In this document: piece after piece, positions 1 through 7,772 of the stretch | Position numbering within the stretch: the first letter of the stretch is position 1 | Layout: every line of letters starts with the position of its first letter | Assembly: GCF_017311575.1 (NCBI RefSeq) | Contig: NZ_JAFFQY010000022.1 | Span: 124,001-188,000 of the forward strand | Direction of reading: 5' to 3' | DNA: 64,000 nt | Source of the DNA: Roseococcus thiosulfatophilus | Lineage (GTDB): Bacteria > Pseudomonadota > Alphaproteobacteria > Acetobacterales > Acetobacteraceae | Notes under the pieces: generated by a model | What the model saw: only the letters and a program-made list of their open reading frames with translations | Databases searched by the model: none | Told to the model about the DNA's origin: nothing | Made by a program: the position numbers and the translations under genes

Positions 1-861
1 CACGGCCAGCACATCGGCGCGGCCCTGGGGCGGCAGATGCTCCGTGGCCTCGACGCGGGATAGGCCCAGCAGATCATCCACCAGGCGGCGCATGCGGTCC
101 GCCTGGTCGGCCATGATGCCGAGGAAGCGCTGCTGCGCCGGCGGGTCGTCGGCGGCGGGGCCGCGCAGGGTCTCGATGAAGCCCATCAGGCTGGCCAAGG
201 GGGTGCGGAGCTCGTGGCTGGCATTGGCCACGAAATCCACGCGCATGCGCTCCACCGTGCGGGCGGCGGTGCGGTCGGTCAGCACCACCACCAGCCGCCC
301 GCCATCGGCGAGCGGCGGGGTCATGGGGATCACCTGGGCCGAGAGCTCCCGCGTGGCCTGGCCGGGCAGGGTCAGGTCGAGGGATTGCGGGCGGGCCTCG
401 GTCAGCGCCCGGTCCACGGCGCCGGCCAACAGCGGGTGGCGCAGCAGGGCCAGCACGTCGCCCTGGCGCGTCTCGCCCTCCGCGCCCGCGATGCCGAAGA
501 GGCGGCGGGCGGCCTGGTTGGCGCGCAGCGGCGCGCGGTCGGGGCCCAGCACCAGCAAGGGATCGGGCAGGGCCTCCACGATGGCCTCGTCGGCGGCGCG
601 GAGCTGGCCGACCAGGGCGGCGCGCACCTCCAGCGACCGCACCAGACGCGCCAGCCCTTCCTCGATCTCCACCAGGGCCGGCAAGGGCGGCAAGGGGGGC
701 ATCTCGTGGCGGAGCGGGCCCTCCTCCTCCGCCGCCCGCCGCAGCGCGGCGGCGAGCCGCGTCACGGCCGAGATCCACAGCCAGGCCACCGCGACCGCGG
801 CCCCCAGGCAAAACAACAGGGCCAGGGCGCCGGCCCGCGGGGTGAGCGCCCCCGTCGCCAT
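1..861 (-). CDS. PhoR-type sensor histidine kinase, 3' end outside window
   Basis: Membrane sensor kinase of the PhoR kind, probably partner of a response regulator lying off the left edge. A transmembrane stretch near residues 8-25 is followed by a PAS-like linker and a HisKA domain with the phospho-accepting His (about residue 216) in ASHELRTPLASL. The dimerisation helix continues to the window edge; the ATPase domain lies outside. The ATG at 861 is the only ATG that fits, but the frame is open upstream and codes for another hydrophobic stretch, so the true start may lie higher, perhaps a CTG at 933 overlapping the TGA of the preceding gene. It follows the LpoA-like gene closely, so the two are probably cotranscribed. 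Kinase identity is firm; the phosphate-sensing role is inference. Confidence 0.85.
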   Translation of the reverse strand, partial: MATGALTPRAGALALLFCLGAAVAVAWLWISAVTRLAAALRRAAEEEGPLRHEMPPLPPLPALVEIEEGLARLVRSLEVRAALVGQLRAADEAIVEALPDPLLVLGPDRAPLRANQAARRLFGIAGAEGETRQGDVLALLRHPLLAGAVDRALTEARPQSLDLTLPGQATRELSAQVIPMTPPLADGGRLVVVLTDRTAARTVERMRVDFVANASHELRTPLASLMGFIETLRGPAADDPPAQQRFLGIMADQADRMRRLVDDLLGLSRVEATEHLPPQGRADVLAV

Positions 862-929
862 GAGGACGAACAGCACCAGCGCCGGCGCGGCCCCGGTCAG
901 CAGCGTGGCGGCGAGGAGCCGGCTGGGCG

Positions 930-2057
930 TCAGCTTCCGGCGCCACCCGGCACGGGGGCGGGGGACACCATGCGCGGCGTCCCGCCCGGTTGCAGCGCGA
1001 AGACCGCGAGGCCCCGGCGCGTCACGCCCCCGGCATCGAGCTGGATCGGCCCATCCGCGCCCAGGAAGGGGCTGCCAACCGGCGGCGTCCCCTCGCGCGC
1101 CGTGCGCGCGGCGAGCGCCACCGCGTCATAGGCAGGGCCCGCGAGGCGCGAGGCCCGGGCCTCGAAGGCGGCCTCGAACTGCCGGTCGAAGCGGTCACGG
1201 CCCGAGGGATCGGGGCCGGGGAACAGCGCCCCGGCCAGGGCGGGCTCATCGCCCAGGTTGGGCTCGGCGGCCCAGAGGATGGTGCCCAGGATCAAGGGGC
1301 GGCTGCCGCCCTCCGCCAGCGCTTGCGCGGCGGTGCGGGCGCCGGCGCCGGCGAAGGCCACCAGCACCGCCTCCACATCGCCCGCCCGCAGCGCCTCCGC
1401 CTGGGCCGCGAATTCCGTCGTGCGCTGCGGCACCAGCTGGATCACGGGCGCCGGCCAGCCGGCCTGGCGCGCGGCCTCCCGCATGGCGGTGGCGAGGCGC
1501 TGGCCGAAGGCGTCGTTGGGCGCCAGCAGCCCAAAACGCTGGGCGCCCTGCTCGTTGGCGGCGCTCATCACGCGACGGGCCTGCTGCGTGGGGGTGATGC
1601 CCAGCACCCAGACCCGCCCGCTGGCCTGGGCCTCGTCAGAGGTGAAGGCGAAGACCGGCACGCGGGTGGTGCGGGCCACGGCGGCCGTCTCGCCGAGCGT
1701 CAGCGGGCCCGCGATGGCCAGCGCGCCCTGGCTCTCGGCGTCCCGCGCCGCCTCGGCCGCGCCGGAGGCGGTGCTGCGGGTGTCGCGGGGCAGCAGCTCA
1801 ATGCGCCGGTCGCCCTGGTCGAAGAGGGCGAGCTGCCCGGCGTTCAGCATGGCCTGCCCGAGGGCGGCATTGCCGCCGGTCAGCGGCAGCAGCAGGCCGA
1901 CGCGGCGCACCGGCTCGGGCTGGGCCTGGGGCATGGCGAAGGGTGTCACGGGCGCGGCGAAAGGCCCGGGGCCGGACATCTGGGCTTGCGGGGCGCAGCC
2001 GATCAGCGGAAGGAAGAGGGCCGCGAGGGCCGCCTGCCATGGAATACGAAACCTCAT
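930..2057 (-). CDS. LpoA-like penicillin-binding protein activator lipoprotein
   Basis: A 375-residue lipoprotein with the type I periplasmic binding protein fold. The signal peptide ends in a lipobox (LIGC, Cys21). The mature part has the pattern of LivJ/LpoA proteins: VGLLLPLTG near residue 55, then alternating alpha/beta segments such as FGLLAPNDAFGQ. In gammaproteobacteria LpoA activates the peptidoglycan synthase PBP1a, and its gene is divergent from rsmI (yraM-yraL); the same arrangement here supports this assignment over a branched-chain amino acid binding protein, as no transporter genes are nearby. The start has a strong GGGGGAGAG ribosome-binding site five bases upstream. The 5' end overlaps the rsmI start by 19 bases. 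Confidence 0.75.
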   Translation of the reverse strand: MRFRIPWQAALAALFLPLIGCAPQAQMSGPGPFAAPVTPFAMPQAQPEPVRRVGLLLPLTGGNAALGQAMLNAGQLALFDQGDRRIELLPRDTRSTASGAAEAARDAESQGALAIAGPLTLGETAAVARTTRVPVFAFTSDEAQASGRVWVLGITPTQQARRVMSAANEQGAQRFGLLAPNDAFGQRLATAMREAARQAGWPAPVIQLVPQRTTEFAAQAEALRAGDVEAVLVAFAGAGARTAAQALAEGGSRPLILGTILWAAEPNLGDEPALAGALFPGPDPSGRDRFDRQFEAAFEARASRLAGPAYDAVALAARTAREGTPPVGSPFLGADGPIQLDAGGVTRRGLAVFALQPGGTPRMVSPAPVPGGAGS

Positions 2058-2932
2058 TGAACTCTCCCCCTTCCGGTGGATTGACACTCGTCGCCACCCC
2101 GATCGGCAACCTGGACGACTTCCCGCCCCGCGCGCGGGCGGCCCTGGAACAGGCGGCCGCCATCTTGTGCGAGGATACCAGGGTAACGTCCAGGCTGCTG
2201 GCCCGGCATAGCATTTCCGCGACAATGATCGCGCTGCACGACCACAATGAGGCCGAGATGGCCCCCCGCCTGGTCGCGCGGATGCAGGCGGGCGAGGCGC
2301 TGGCGCTGGTGAGCGATGCCGGCACGCCGCTGGTCAGCGACCCCGGCTACAGGCTGGCGCGGGCCGCCATCGCGGCGGGCGTGCCGGTCACGGCCATCCC
2401 GGGGCCGAACGCGGCGCTGATGGCGCTGACGCTCTCCGGCCTGCCGCCGCATCCCTTCCTGTTCCATGGCTTCCTGCCGCCCAAGGCCGCGGCCCGCGCG
2501 GCCGAGATCGCGCGGCTGGCGGCGCTGGAGGCGGCGGGGCTGTCGGCCACGTTGATCTTCTACGAGGCGCCCCACCGCGCCCCGGAGGCCCTGGCGGCCC
2601 TGGCCGAGGGGCTGGGCGCCGACCGCCCGGCCGCCCTGGCGCGCGAACTCACCAAGCGCTTCGAGGAGGTGCGGCGCGGCAGCCTGGGGGAACTCGCCGC
2701 CCACTACGCCACCCATGAGGCGCGGGGCGAGGTGGTGCTCTGCGTCGGCCCCGCGCCCCCGCCGGCCGAGACGGCCGCCGAGACGCTGGACGCCACGCTG
2801 CGCGACGCCATGGCACGCATGTCGGTGCGCGACGCCGCCGCCGCGGTGGCCGCCGCCACGGGCCTCCCCCGCAAGCGCGTCTATGCCCGCGCGCTGGAGT
2901 TGTCGTCGGAAGGCGGTGGCTCGACCGCGTAG
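2039..2932 (+). CDS. rsmI: 16S rRNA (cytidine1402-2'-O)-methyltransferase
   Basis: RsmI methylates the ribose of C1402 in the 16S rRNA decoding centre, using S-adenosylmethionine. The 297-residue product has the tetrapyrrole-methylase fold with family signatures TPIGNL (residues 20-25), EDTRVT (45-50), VSDAGTPLVSDPG (91-103) and IPGPNA. The ATG at 2039 has GAGGG eight bases upstream; TTG codons at 2057 or 2081 would give an N-terminus closer to most family members, so the exact start is uncertain. It is divergent from the LpoA-like gene, with overlapping 5' ends, and converges on the methyltransferase gene with a 52-base overlap of 3' ends. The usual downstream yraN is absent. Confidence 0.93.
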   Translation: MEYETSLNSPPSGGLTLVATPIGNLDDFPPRARAALEQAAAILCEDTRVTSRLLARHSISATMIALHDHNEAEMAPRLVARMQAGEALALVSDAGTPLVSDPGYRLARAAIAAGVPVTAIPGPNAALMALTLSGLPPHPFLFHGFLPPKAAARAAEIARLAALEAAGLSATLIFYEAPHRAPEALAALAEGLGADRPAALARELTKRFEEVRRGSLGELAAHYATHEARGEVVLCVGPAPPPAETAAETLDATLRDAMARMSVRDAAAAVAAATGLPRKRVYARALELSSEGGGSTA

Positions 2933-3624
2933 CGCGCCGGCACGGGCTGCACCACGCGGCGGCCGACCGAAACGGCGCCGGCGGGCAGGGCGGAGAAGAG
3001 GTCCTTCTCGGCCTCGACCAGCGCCACGCCCGCCAGCCGGCGCGCGGCGACGCGGCCGACGCTCTCCCACAGCCGCGCGCCGCGCAGCGCGAAGCGCCAG
3101 GGGAAGGGCGGGACGAAGAGGGCTTCCTCGCGGCGCAGCACGTGGAACATGCGGGACTCCAGAAGCCGGCTGAGCTGGCCCCGCGAATAGGGGCGGCCCT
3201 GGCCGAAGGGCGTATGGTCGAACAACGCCCAGGGGCCGAGGCGGTTGGGGGCCACCACCAGAAGGCGCCCATCATCGCGCAGCACGCGCCAGCATTCGCG
3301 CAGCAGGGGCCGCACATGCTCGCTGGCCTCCAGCCCATGGATCAGCAGGATGCGGTCCAGGCTGCGGTCGGGCAGGGGCAGGTCATGGTCCTCGGTCAGC
3401 GCGGTGCCGTGCTCGGCGTCGAAGCAGGCGGGCACCAGGCTGATGCGCCGGCCGCGCTGCCCGGCCCAGAGCCCCATATAGGGCGCGGCCCAGCCCAGCC
3501 CCAGTACGTCGAGGCCCGTGCAATCGGGCCAGAGGGCGGAAAGCCGCGCGCGGATCAGCCGCGCCGCCACCTGGCCCGGGGGGCTGGCGTAGAATTCCGT
3601 CAGGCCATGGACCTCGCCACTCAT
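2881..3624 (-). CDS. class I SAM-dependent methyltransferase
   Basis: A 247-residue Rossmann-fold methyltransferase. Motif I appears as VLGLGWAAPYMG (about residues 34-45), followed by the acidic stretch LPLPDRSLDRILLIHGLE and a typical post-motif CWRVLRDDGRLLVVAPNR. Divergence from gloB (43 bases between starts) is a pairing I recall from other alphaproteobacteria. The substrate cannot be told from sequence; the C-terminal third, with FVPPFPWRFALRG, is characteristic of this gloB-linked family but has no assigned role. The 3' end overlaps rsmI, so there is no terminator between the two. Confidence 0.82.
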   Translation of the reverse strand: MSGEVHGLTEFYASPPGQVAARLIRARLSALWPDCTGLDVLGLGWAAPYMGLWAGQRGRRISLVPACFDAEHGTALTEDHDLPLPDRSLDRILLIHGLEASEHVRPLLRECWRVLRDDGRLLVVAPNRLGPWALFDHTPFGQGRPYSRGQLSRLLESRMFHVLRREEALFVPPFPWRFALRGARLWESVGRVAARRLAGVALVEAEKDLFSALPAGAVSVGRRVVQPVPARYAVEPPPSDDNSSARA

Positions 3625-3666
3625 GCGGGGGATATAGGGCGGCCACACCGCCAGAGGGAGGCCGCC

Positions 3667-4395
3667 ATGGCTTTGACCGTGAAGCCCATCGCCATTCTCG
3701 ACGACAATTACGCCTGGTTCCTGCGCGACGAGGCCACCGGCATGACCGCCGTGGCCGATGCCGCCGAGGCCGCGCCCGTCATCGCCTTCGTGGAAAAGGA
3801 GGGCGGGCGGCTGGACTGGCTGTTCATCACCCACCACCACGGCGACCATGTGGCCGGCATCCCGGAGGTGCAGGCACGCTTCGGCGCGAAGGTGGCCGGC
3901 GCCGCGGCCGACGCGCACCGGCTGCCCAAGCTGGACGTGGCGCTGAAGCCGGGCGACAGCTTCGCGCTGGGTGAGGCCAAGGCGCAGATCCTCGACAGCC
4001 CCGGCCACACGCTGGGCGCCATCGCCTGGCATTTCCCGGACGGGCCGGCGGTGCTGTCGGGCGACACGATGTTCGCCGCCGGCTGCGGCCGCCTGCTGGA
4101 GGGCACGCCGGCCGACATGCACGGCGCGTTGCAGGCGCTGGGCGCCCTGCCGGGCGAGACGATGGTCTGCTGCGGGCATGAATACACGCTGTCCAACATC
4201 AAGTTCGCGCTGAGCGTGGAGCCGGACAACGCCGCGCTTCAGGCATTCGCCACGAAGGCGAAGGCGCTGCGCGAGGCGGGCCAGCCCACCGTGCCCACCA
4301 CCATCGCGGACGAGCACGCCTTCAATCCTTTCCTGCGCGCCAAGGACGTGGCGGAGCTTGCGGCCCGGCGCGCGGCGAAGGACAATTTCCGCTGA
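3667..4395 (+). CDS. gloB: hydroxyacylglutathione hydrolase (glyoxalase II)
   Basis: Glyoxalase II hydrolyses S-lactoylglutathione to D-lactate and glutathione in the cytoplasm, finishing methylglyoxal detoxification. The 242-residue protein is a metallo-beta-lactamase-fold enzyme with the binuclear metal motif THHHGDH at residues 55-61, further ligands in SPGHTLG and LSGDTMF, and the glutathione-site signature CGHEYTLSN. The ATG at 3667 follows GGGAGG. It is first in a plus-strand run with a glutathione transferase next, which fits a glutathione-linked detoxification unit. Confidence 0.95.
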   Translation: MALTVKPIAILDDNYAWFLRDEATGMTAVADAAEAAPVIAFVEKEGGRLDWLFITHHHGDHVAGIPEVQARFGAKVAGAAADAHRLPKLDVALKPGDSFALGEAKAQILDSPGHTLGAIAWHFPDGPAVLSGDTMFAAGCGRLLEGTPADMHGALQALGALPGETMVCCGHEYTLSNIKFALSVEPDNAALQAFATKAKALREAGQPTVPTTIADEHAFNPFLRAKDVAELAARRAAKDNFR

Positions 4396-4414
4396 AGCAA
4401 CAGGAAACGTCTTC

Positions 4415-5002
4415 ATGAAATTGCACTTTTCGGGCACCAGCCCCTATGTCCGCAAATGCGTGGCCGTGGCCAAGCACCATGGGCTGAGCATGGAGCATGT
4501 CCCCGCCAACCCGGCGCAGAACCCGGCCTCGCTGCTGGCGGACAACCCGCTGTGCAAGGTGCCCTCCTTCGTCACCGATGACGGGTTGGCGCTGAACGAC
4601 AGCCCGGTGATCTGCGAGTATCTCGACCACATCGGCACGGGTGCCAAGCTGTTTCCCGCGCCGGGCCCCGCGCGGTGGAAGGCGCTGGCCATGGCCGTGC
4701 TGGCCGATGGCATCCTGGACGCCGCCGTGCCGCGCCGCGGCGCCTCCATGCTGCCGCAGGATGAGGGCCGCCAGGCCGCCGATGCGCGCTTCAAGGCCGC
4801 GATGACGCGGGCGGTGGATGCGCTGGAGGGCATGGACCTGTCCGGGCCGCTGGATATCGGCAAGGTCGGCGTGGTGTGCGCGCTGGGCTATCTGGATTTC
4901 CGCTACGCGCATGAGCCCTGGCGCCCGGGCCACCCGAAGCTGGAGGCCTTCTACGAGGCGCAGATGCAGAACCCCATCTTCGCCGAGACAAAGCCCGGCT
5001 GA
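4415..5002 (+). CDS. glutathione S-transferase family protein
   Basis: A 195-residue cytosolic glutathione transferase. The N-terminal thioredoxin-like domain begins with FSGTSPYVRK, where Ser9 is the likely thiol-activating residue, followed by the cis-proline segment KVPSF and the glutathione-binding NDSPVICEYL. The rest is the all-alpha domain. It begins 19 bases after gloB and overlaps the next start by one base (TGATG), so it is part of the same operon. The electrophilic substrate is unknown. Confidence 0.9.
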   Translation: MKLHFSGTSPYVRKCVAVAKHHGLSMEHVPANPAQNPASLLADNPLCKVPSFVTDDGLALNDSPVICEYLDHIGTGAKLFPAPGPARWKALAMAVLADGILDAAVPRRGASMLPQDEGRQAADARFKAAMTRAVDALEGMDLSGPLDIGKVGVVCALGYLDFRYAHEPWRPGHPKLEAFYEAQMQNPIFAETKPG

Positions 5003-5463
5003 TGCGGCTCACCGACCCCTCGCTCGACGCGCGCGACATCGCGGCGGCCTTGGACATGCGGCCCCACCCGGAGGGCGGCTACTACAAGGAGATCTGGCGC
5101 GACAGCCCGCCCGGCGGCGGGCGGGGGGCCGGGACCGCCATCTACTACCTGCTCGGCCCCGGCGATGTCAGCCACTGGCACCGCGTGGACGCGGACGAGG
5201 GCTGGCACTGGTATGGCGGGGCGCCGCTGGTGCTCTCCATGTCCCCCAACGGGCATGATGCCTCGGCGCACCATCTCGGCCCCGATATCGGCGCGGGGCA
5301 GCGCCCCTTCCTGATGGTGCCGCGCGGCGTGTGGCAGAGCGCCACCTCGCTCGGCCGCTGGACGCTGGCGGGCTGCACCGTCTGCCCGGCCTTCGACTTC
5401 GCGGGCTTCGAGCTGGCCCCACCCGACTGGCGGCCGACGCCGCGCAAGCCCACAGGCGGATGA
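5002..5463 (+). CDS. cupin domain protein, DUF985 family
   Basis: A 153-residue single-domain cupin of the DUF985 type: MRPHPEGGYYKEIWRD near the N-terminus, then SHWHRVDADEGWHWYGG carrying likely metal- or ligand-binding His and Glu residues, and a second cupin motif region around VPRGVWQSA. Biochemical role is unknown for most of the family. It is coupled to the gene on each side (TGATG upstream, ATGA downstream), so it is made together with the glutathione transferase and the methyltransferase. Confidence 0.85.
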   Translation: MRLTDPSLDARDIAAALDMRPHPEGGYYKEIWRDSPPGGGRGAGTAIYYLLGPGDVSHWHRVDADEGWHWYGGAPLVLSMSPNGHDASAHHLGPDIGAGQRPFLMVPRGVWQSATSLGRWTLAGCTVCPAFDFAGFELAPPDWRPTPRKPTGG

Positions 5464-6062
5464 GCACCTCGCTCGCCTGGGATGAGCGCTATCGCGGCGG
5501 CGGCTTCCAGTTCGGGGAGGCGCCGAATGACCATCTGCGCGCGCAATGCTGGCGCTGGCGGTCCGGCATGTCCGCGCTGTGCCTGGGCGATGGCGAGGGG
5601 CGCAATGGCGTCTTCCTGGCGGAGCAGGGCCTCAACGTCACCACCCTGGACTGGTCGGAGGTGGGGGTCTCCAAGGCCCGCGCCCTGGCCGCGCGGCGCG
5701 GGGTGGCGCTCGATGCCCGCGTGGGCGATGCCGCCGCCTGGGACTACCCGGAGGCCAGCTTCGACCTCATCGCCTGGATCTACCTGCACCTGCCGCCGGC
5801 CGACCGTCACGCCGCCGCCCAGGGTTGCCTGCGCGCGCTGAAGCCGGGCGGGCTGCTGGTGCTGGAATGTTTTTCCCCCGCGCAGGAGGGGCGGCGTTCC
5901 GGCGGGCCAAAGCTGCCCGAACTGCTCTGGAGCCGCGCCCTCGCCGAGGCCGAATTCGCCGCGCTGCAAACCCTGGAACTGACCGAGGGCGCCGTGCACC
6001 TCGACGAAGGTCCGCGCCACCAGGGCCTGGCCGAGGTCGTGCGGGGGGTCTGGCGGCGGTAG
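5460..6062 (+). CDS. class I SAM-dependent methyltransferase (TehB/thiopurine-like)
   Basis: A 200-residue methyltransferase. The N-terminus WDERYRGGGFQFGEAPND resembles small-molecule and tellurite-type methyltransferases; motif I is CLGDGEGRNGVFLAE (residues 41-55), motif II VTTLDWSEVGVSKARALA, and motif III LKPGGLLVLECF. It starts with ATGA overlapping the cupin stop. With gloB and a glutathione transferase upstream, a role in modifying toxic thiols or metalloids is plausible but not shown. Confidence 0.83.
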   Translation: MSTSLAWDERYRGGGFQFGEAPNDHLRAQCWRWRSGMSALCLGDGEGRNGVFLAEQGLNVTTLDWSEVGVSKARALAARRGVALDARVGDAAAWDYPEASFDLIAWIYLHLPPADRHAAAQGCLRALKPGGLLVLECFSPAQEGRRSGGPKLPELLWSRALAEAEFAALQTLELTEGAVHLDEGPRHQGLAEVVRGVWRR

Positions 6063-6066
6063 CACC

Positions 6067-6729
6067 ATGATGCAGCCGATCTGCCTGACCTTCGACAACG
6101 GACCGGAGCCCGAGACGACGCCGCTGGTGCTGGAGGTGCTGGCACGTCGCGGCCTCCGCGCCACCTTCTTCCCCATCGGCACCAAGCTGCGTGACCCGGC
6201 CCGCCGCGCGCTGGCGGAACGCACCCTGGCCGAGGGGCACCGCATCGGCAACCACACCCTGCACCATGGCGCGCCGCTGGGCCTGCGCCCGGCCGCCGAG
6301 GCGGTGGCCGAAATCACGGGCGCCGAGGCGCTGCTGGCCGGCCTCAACCCCGGCCGCCTCTTCCGCCCCAATGGCGGCGGGGGGCGGATCGGGCCGCATC
6401 TGCTGCACCGCGCGGCCTTGGACCACCTGACTGCCGAAGCCTATTCCGTTGTGCTGTGGAATGCCGTCCCGCGCGACTGGGATGATGCCGAGGGCTGGCC
6501 CGACCGCGCCCTGGCCGCCGTCCGCGAGGCCACGGCGCCGGTGCTGATGGTGCTGCACGATCTGCTGCCCGCCGCCATGGCGCATCTCGACCGGGTGCTG
6601 GGCACCTTGGCGGACGAAGGCGCCCGCTTCACCGCGGACATCCCCACCGCCTGCCTGCCCCTGGTGGCCGGGCGGCCCGCGCCGGGCTACGAACTCGCAA
6701 AAATCTGCCAGGAGGAAAACGCCACATGA
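6067..6729 (+). CDS. polysaccharide deacetylase-like (NodB homology) protein
   Basis: A 220-residue NodB-fold protein of carbohydrate esterase family 4. Motif 1 reads TFDNGPE (residues 8-14): the catalytic-base Asp10 is present but the metal-ligand Asp is Asn11. Motif 2 is NHTLHH with metal His63 and His67; motif 3 FRPNGGGGR; the late LHD motif is present. There is no signal peptide, so it is probably cytoplasmic, unlike typical peptidoglycan or chitin deacetylases. It lies 4 bases after the methyltransferase and overlaps the tctC-type gene by ATGA. The substrate is unknown; the Asn change may weaken or alter metal binding. Confidence 0.75.
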   Translation: MMQPICLTFDNGPEPETTPLVLEVLARRGLRATFFPIGTKLRDPARRALAERTLAEGHRIGNHTLHHGAPLGLRPAAEAVAEITGAEALLAGLNPGRLFRPNGGGGRIGPHLLHRAALDHLTAEAYSVVLWNAVPRDWDDAEGWPDRALAAVREATAPVLMVLHDLLPAAMAHLDRVLGTLADEGARFTADIPTACLPLVAGRPAPGYELAKICQEENAT

Positions 6730-7709
6730 ACACCACCACCCGCCGTGCCTTGCTGAGCGCGGGGCTCACCGCCCCCGCCGTCATCGCCGCACCCGCCCGC
6801 GCGCAGGGCACCTGGCCGCAGCGGCCCATCCGCCTCATCGTGCCCTTCGCGGCCGGCACCAGCACCGACATCGTCGGGCGGCTGATCGGCCAGCACCTGT
6901 CACGCGGGCTGGAAGGCCATGTCGTCGTGGTCGAGAACCGCGCCGGCGCGGGCGGGACCATCGGGGCCGCCGCCGTGGCGCAGGCCGCACCCGACGGGCA
7001 CACGCTGCTGCTGGGCGTCATCGGCACCCATGCCGTGAACCCCCACCTGATGCGGGGCCTGACCTATGACCCCGTGCGCGACTTCACGCCCATCCTGGCG
7101 CATTCCAAGACCAAGATCCTGCTGGTGGTGCCGCCCTCGCTCGGCGTGCGGAACCTCGCGGATTTCCTGGCGCTGGCGCGGCAGCGCACGATGAACATCG
7201 GCTCCTCCGGCACGGGCACCACGGGGCATCTCAACCAGGCGCTGCTGGCGAACCTCAGCGGCGTTGCGATGAACCACGTGCCCTATCGCGACGGGGGCCA
7301 GGCGGTGACAGACCTCGTCTCGGGCCGGCTGGATGGCATGTTCTACCACACGCAGTTCGTGCGCTCCCATGTGGAGCAAGGCACCATGGTCGCGTTGGGC
7401 ATCACGGGGGCGGAGCGTTCGGCCCTGCTGCCGCAGGTGCCCACCTTCGCCGAGGGCGGCTTCGCGGACATCAGCGCCGAAGGCTGGTGGGCCATGTTCG
7501 GCCCTGCGGGCATGCCGCAGCCCATCACCGCGCGGGTGAACCGCATCCTGAACGAGGCGCTGCGCGACCCGGCCACGCTGTCGGTGCTGAACAACAGCGG
7601 CCTCGAACCCATCGGCGGCACGCCGGAGGAGCTCAGCCGCTTCCAGCAGGAGGAATTCCGCCGCTGGGGCGAGGTGATCCGGCGGGCGGATATCCGGGTG
7701 GATTCGTGA
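6726..7709 (+). CDS. TctC/Bug-type tripartite tricarboxylate transporter binding protein
   Basis: A 327-residue periplasmic solute-binding protein. A signal peptide with RRALLSAG and an AxA site near ARAQ (about residue 27) is followed by family patterns RPIRLIVPFAAGTSTD, VVVENRAGAGGTIGA and VPYRDGGQAVTDLVSGRLD. These proteins bind carboxylates or related acids with an Asp-containing loop and hand them to TctAB permeases; no tctA or tctB is nearby, which is usual for the expanded Bug family. It is translationally coupled to the deacetylase-like gene and ends at a hairpin-forming repeat. Confidence 0.92.
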   Translation: MNTTTRRALLSAGLTAPAVIAAPARAQGTWPQRPIRLIVPFAAGTSTDIVGRLIGQHLSRGLEGHVVVVENRAGAGGTIGAAAVAQAAPDGHTLLLGVIGTHAVNPHLMRGLTYDPVRDFTPILAHSKTKILLVVPPSLGVRNLADFLALARQRTMNIGSSGTGTTGHLNQALLANLSGVAMNHVPYRDGGQAVTDLVSGRLDGMFYHTQFVRSHVEQGTMVALGITGAERSALLPQVPTFAEGGFADISAEGWWAMFGPAGMPQPITARVNRILNEALRDPATLSVLNNSGLEPIGGTPEELSRFQQEEFRRWGEVIRRADIRVDS

Positions 7710-7710
7710 A

Positions 7711-7754
7711 GCGTGATCGCTGAAGGGCGGTACGCCCGAAGGCGTGAATCACGC
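7711..7754. terminator. hairpin repeat between convergent genes
   Basis: Nested inverted repeats lie between the tctC-type stop and the convergent lipase gene: GCGTGAT (7711-7717) pairs with ATCACGC (7748-7754), and GGGCG (7725-7729) with CGCCC (7733-7737). The right half, GAAGGCGTGAATCA, matches in reverse the core of the dispersed intergenic repeat found at several other places in this window. It could end transcription from both sides. No T run follows, so intrinsic termination is uncertain. Confidence 0.5.
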
Positions 7755-7772
7755 GGCGATTGAGACCGCGGC

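Noticed and set aside
2715-3173. Possible yraN gene after rsmI
   Set aside because: The plus-strand frame is Arg/Pro-rich with no UPF0102 motifs and is the antisense shadow of the methyltransferase gene.
3625-4437. Upstream extension of the minus-strand methyltransferase frame through gloB
   Set aside because: It is a GC-driven open frame antisense to gloB with no conserved pattern; the ATG at 3624 gives a normal-length enzyme.
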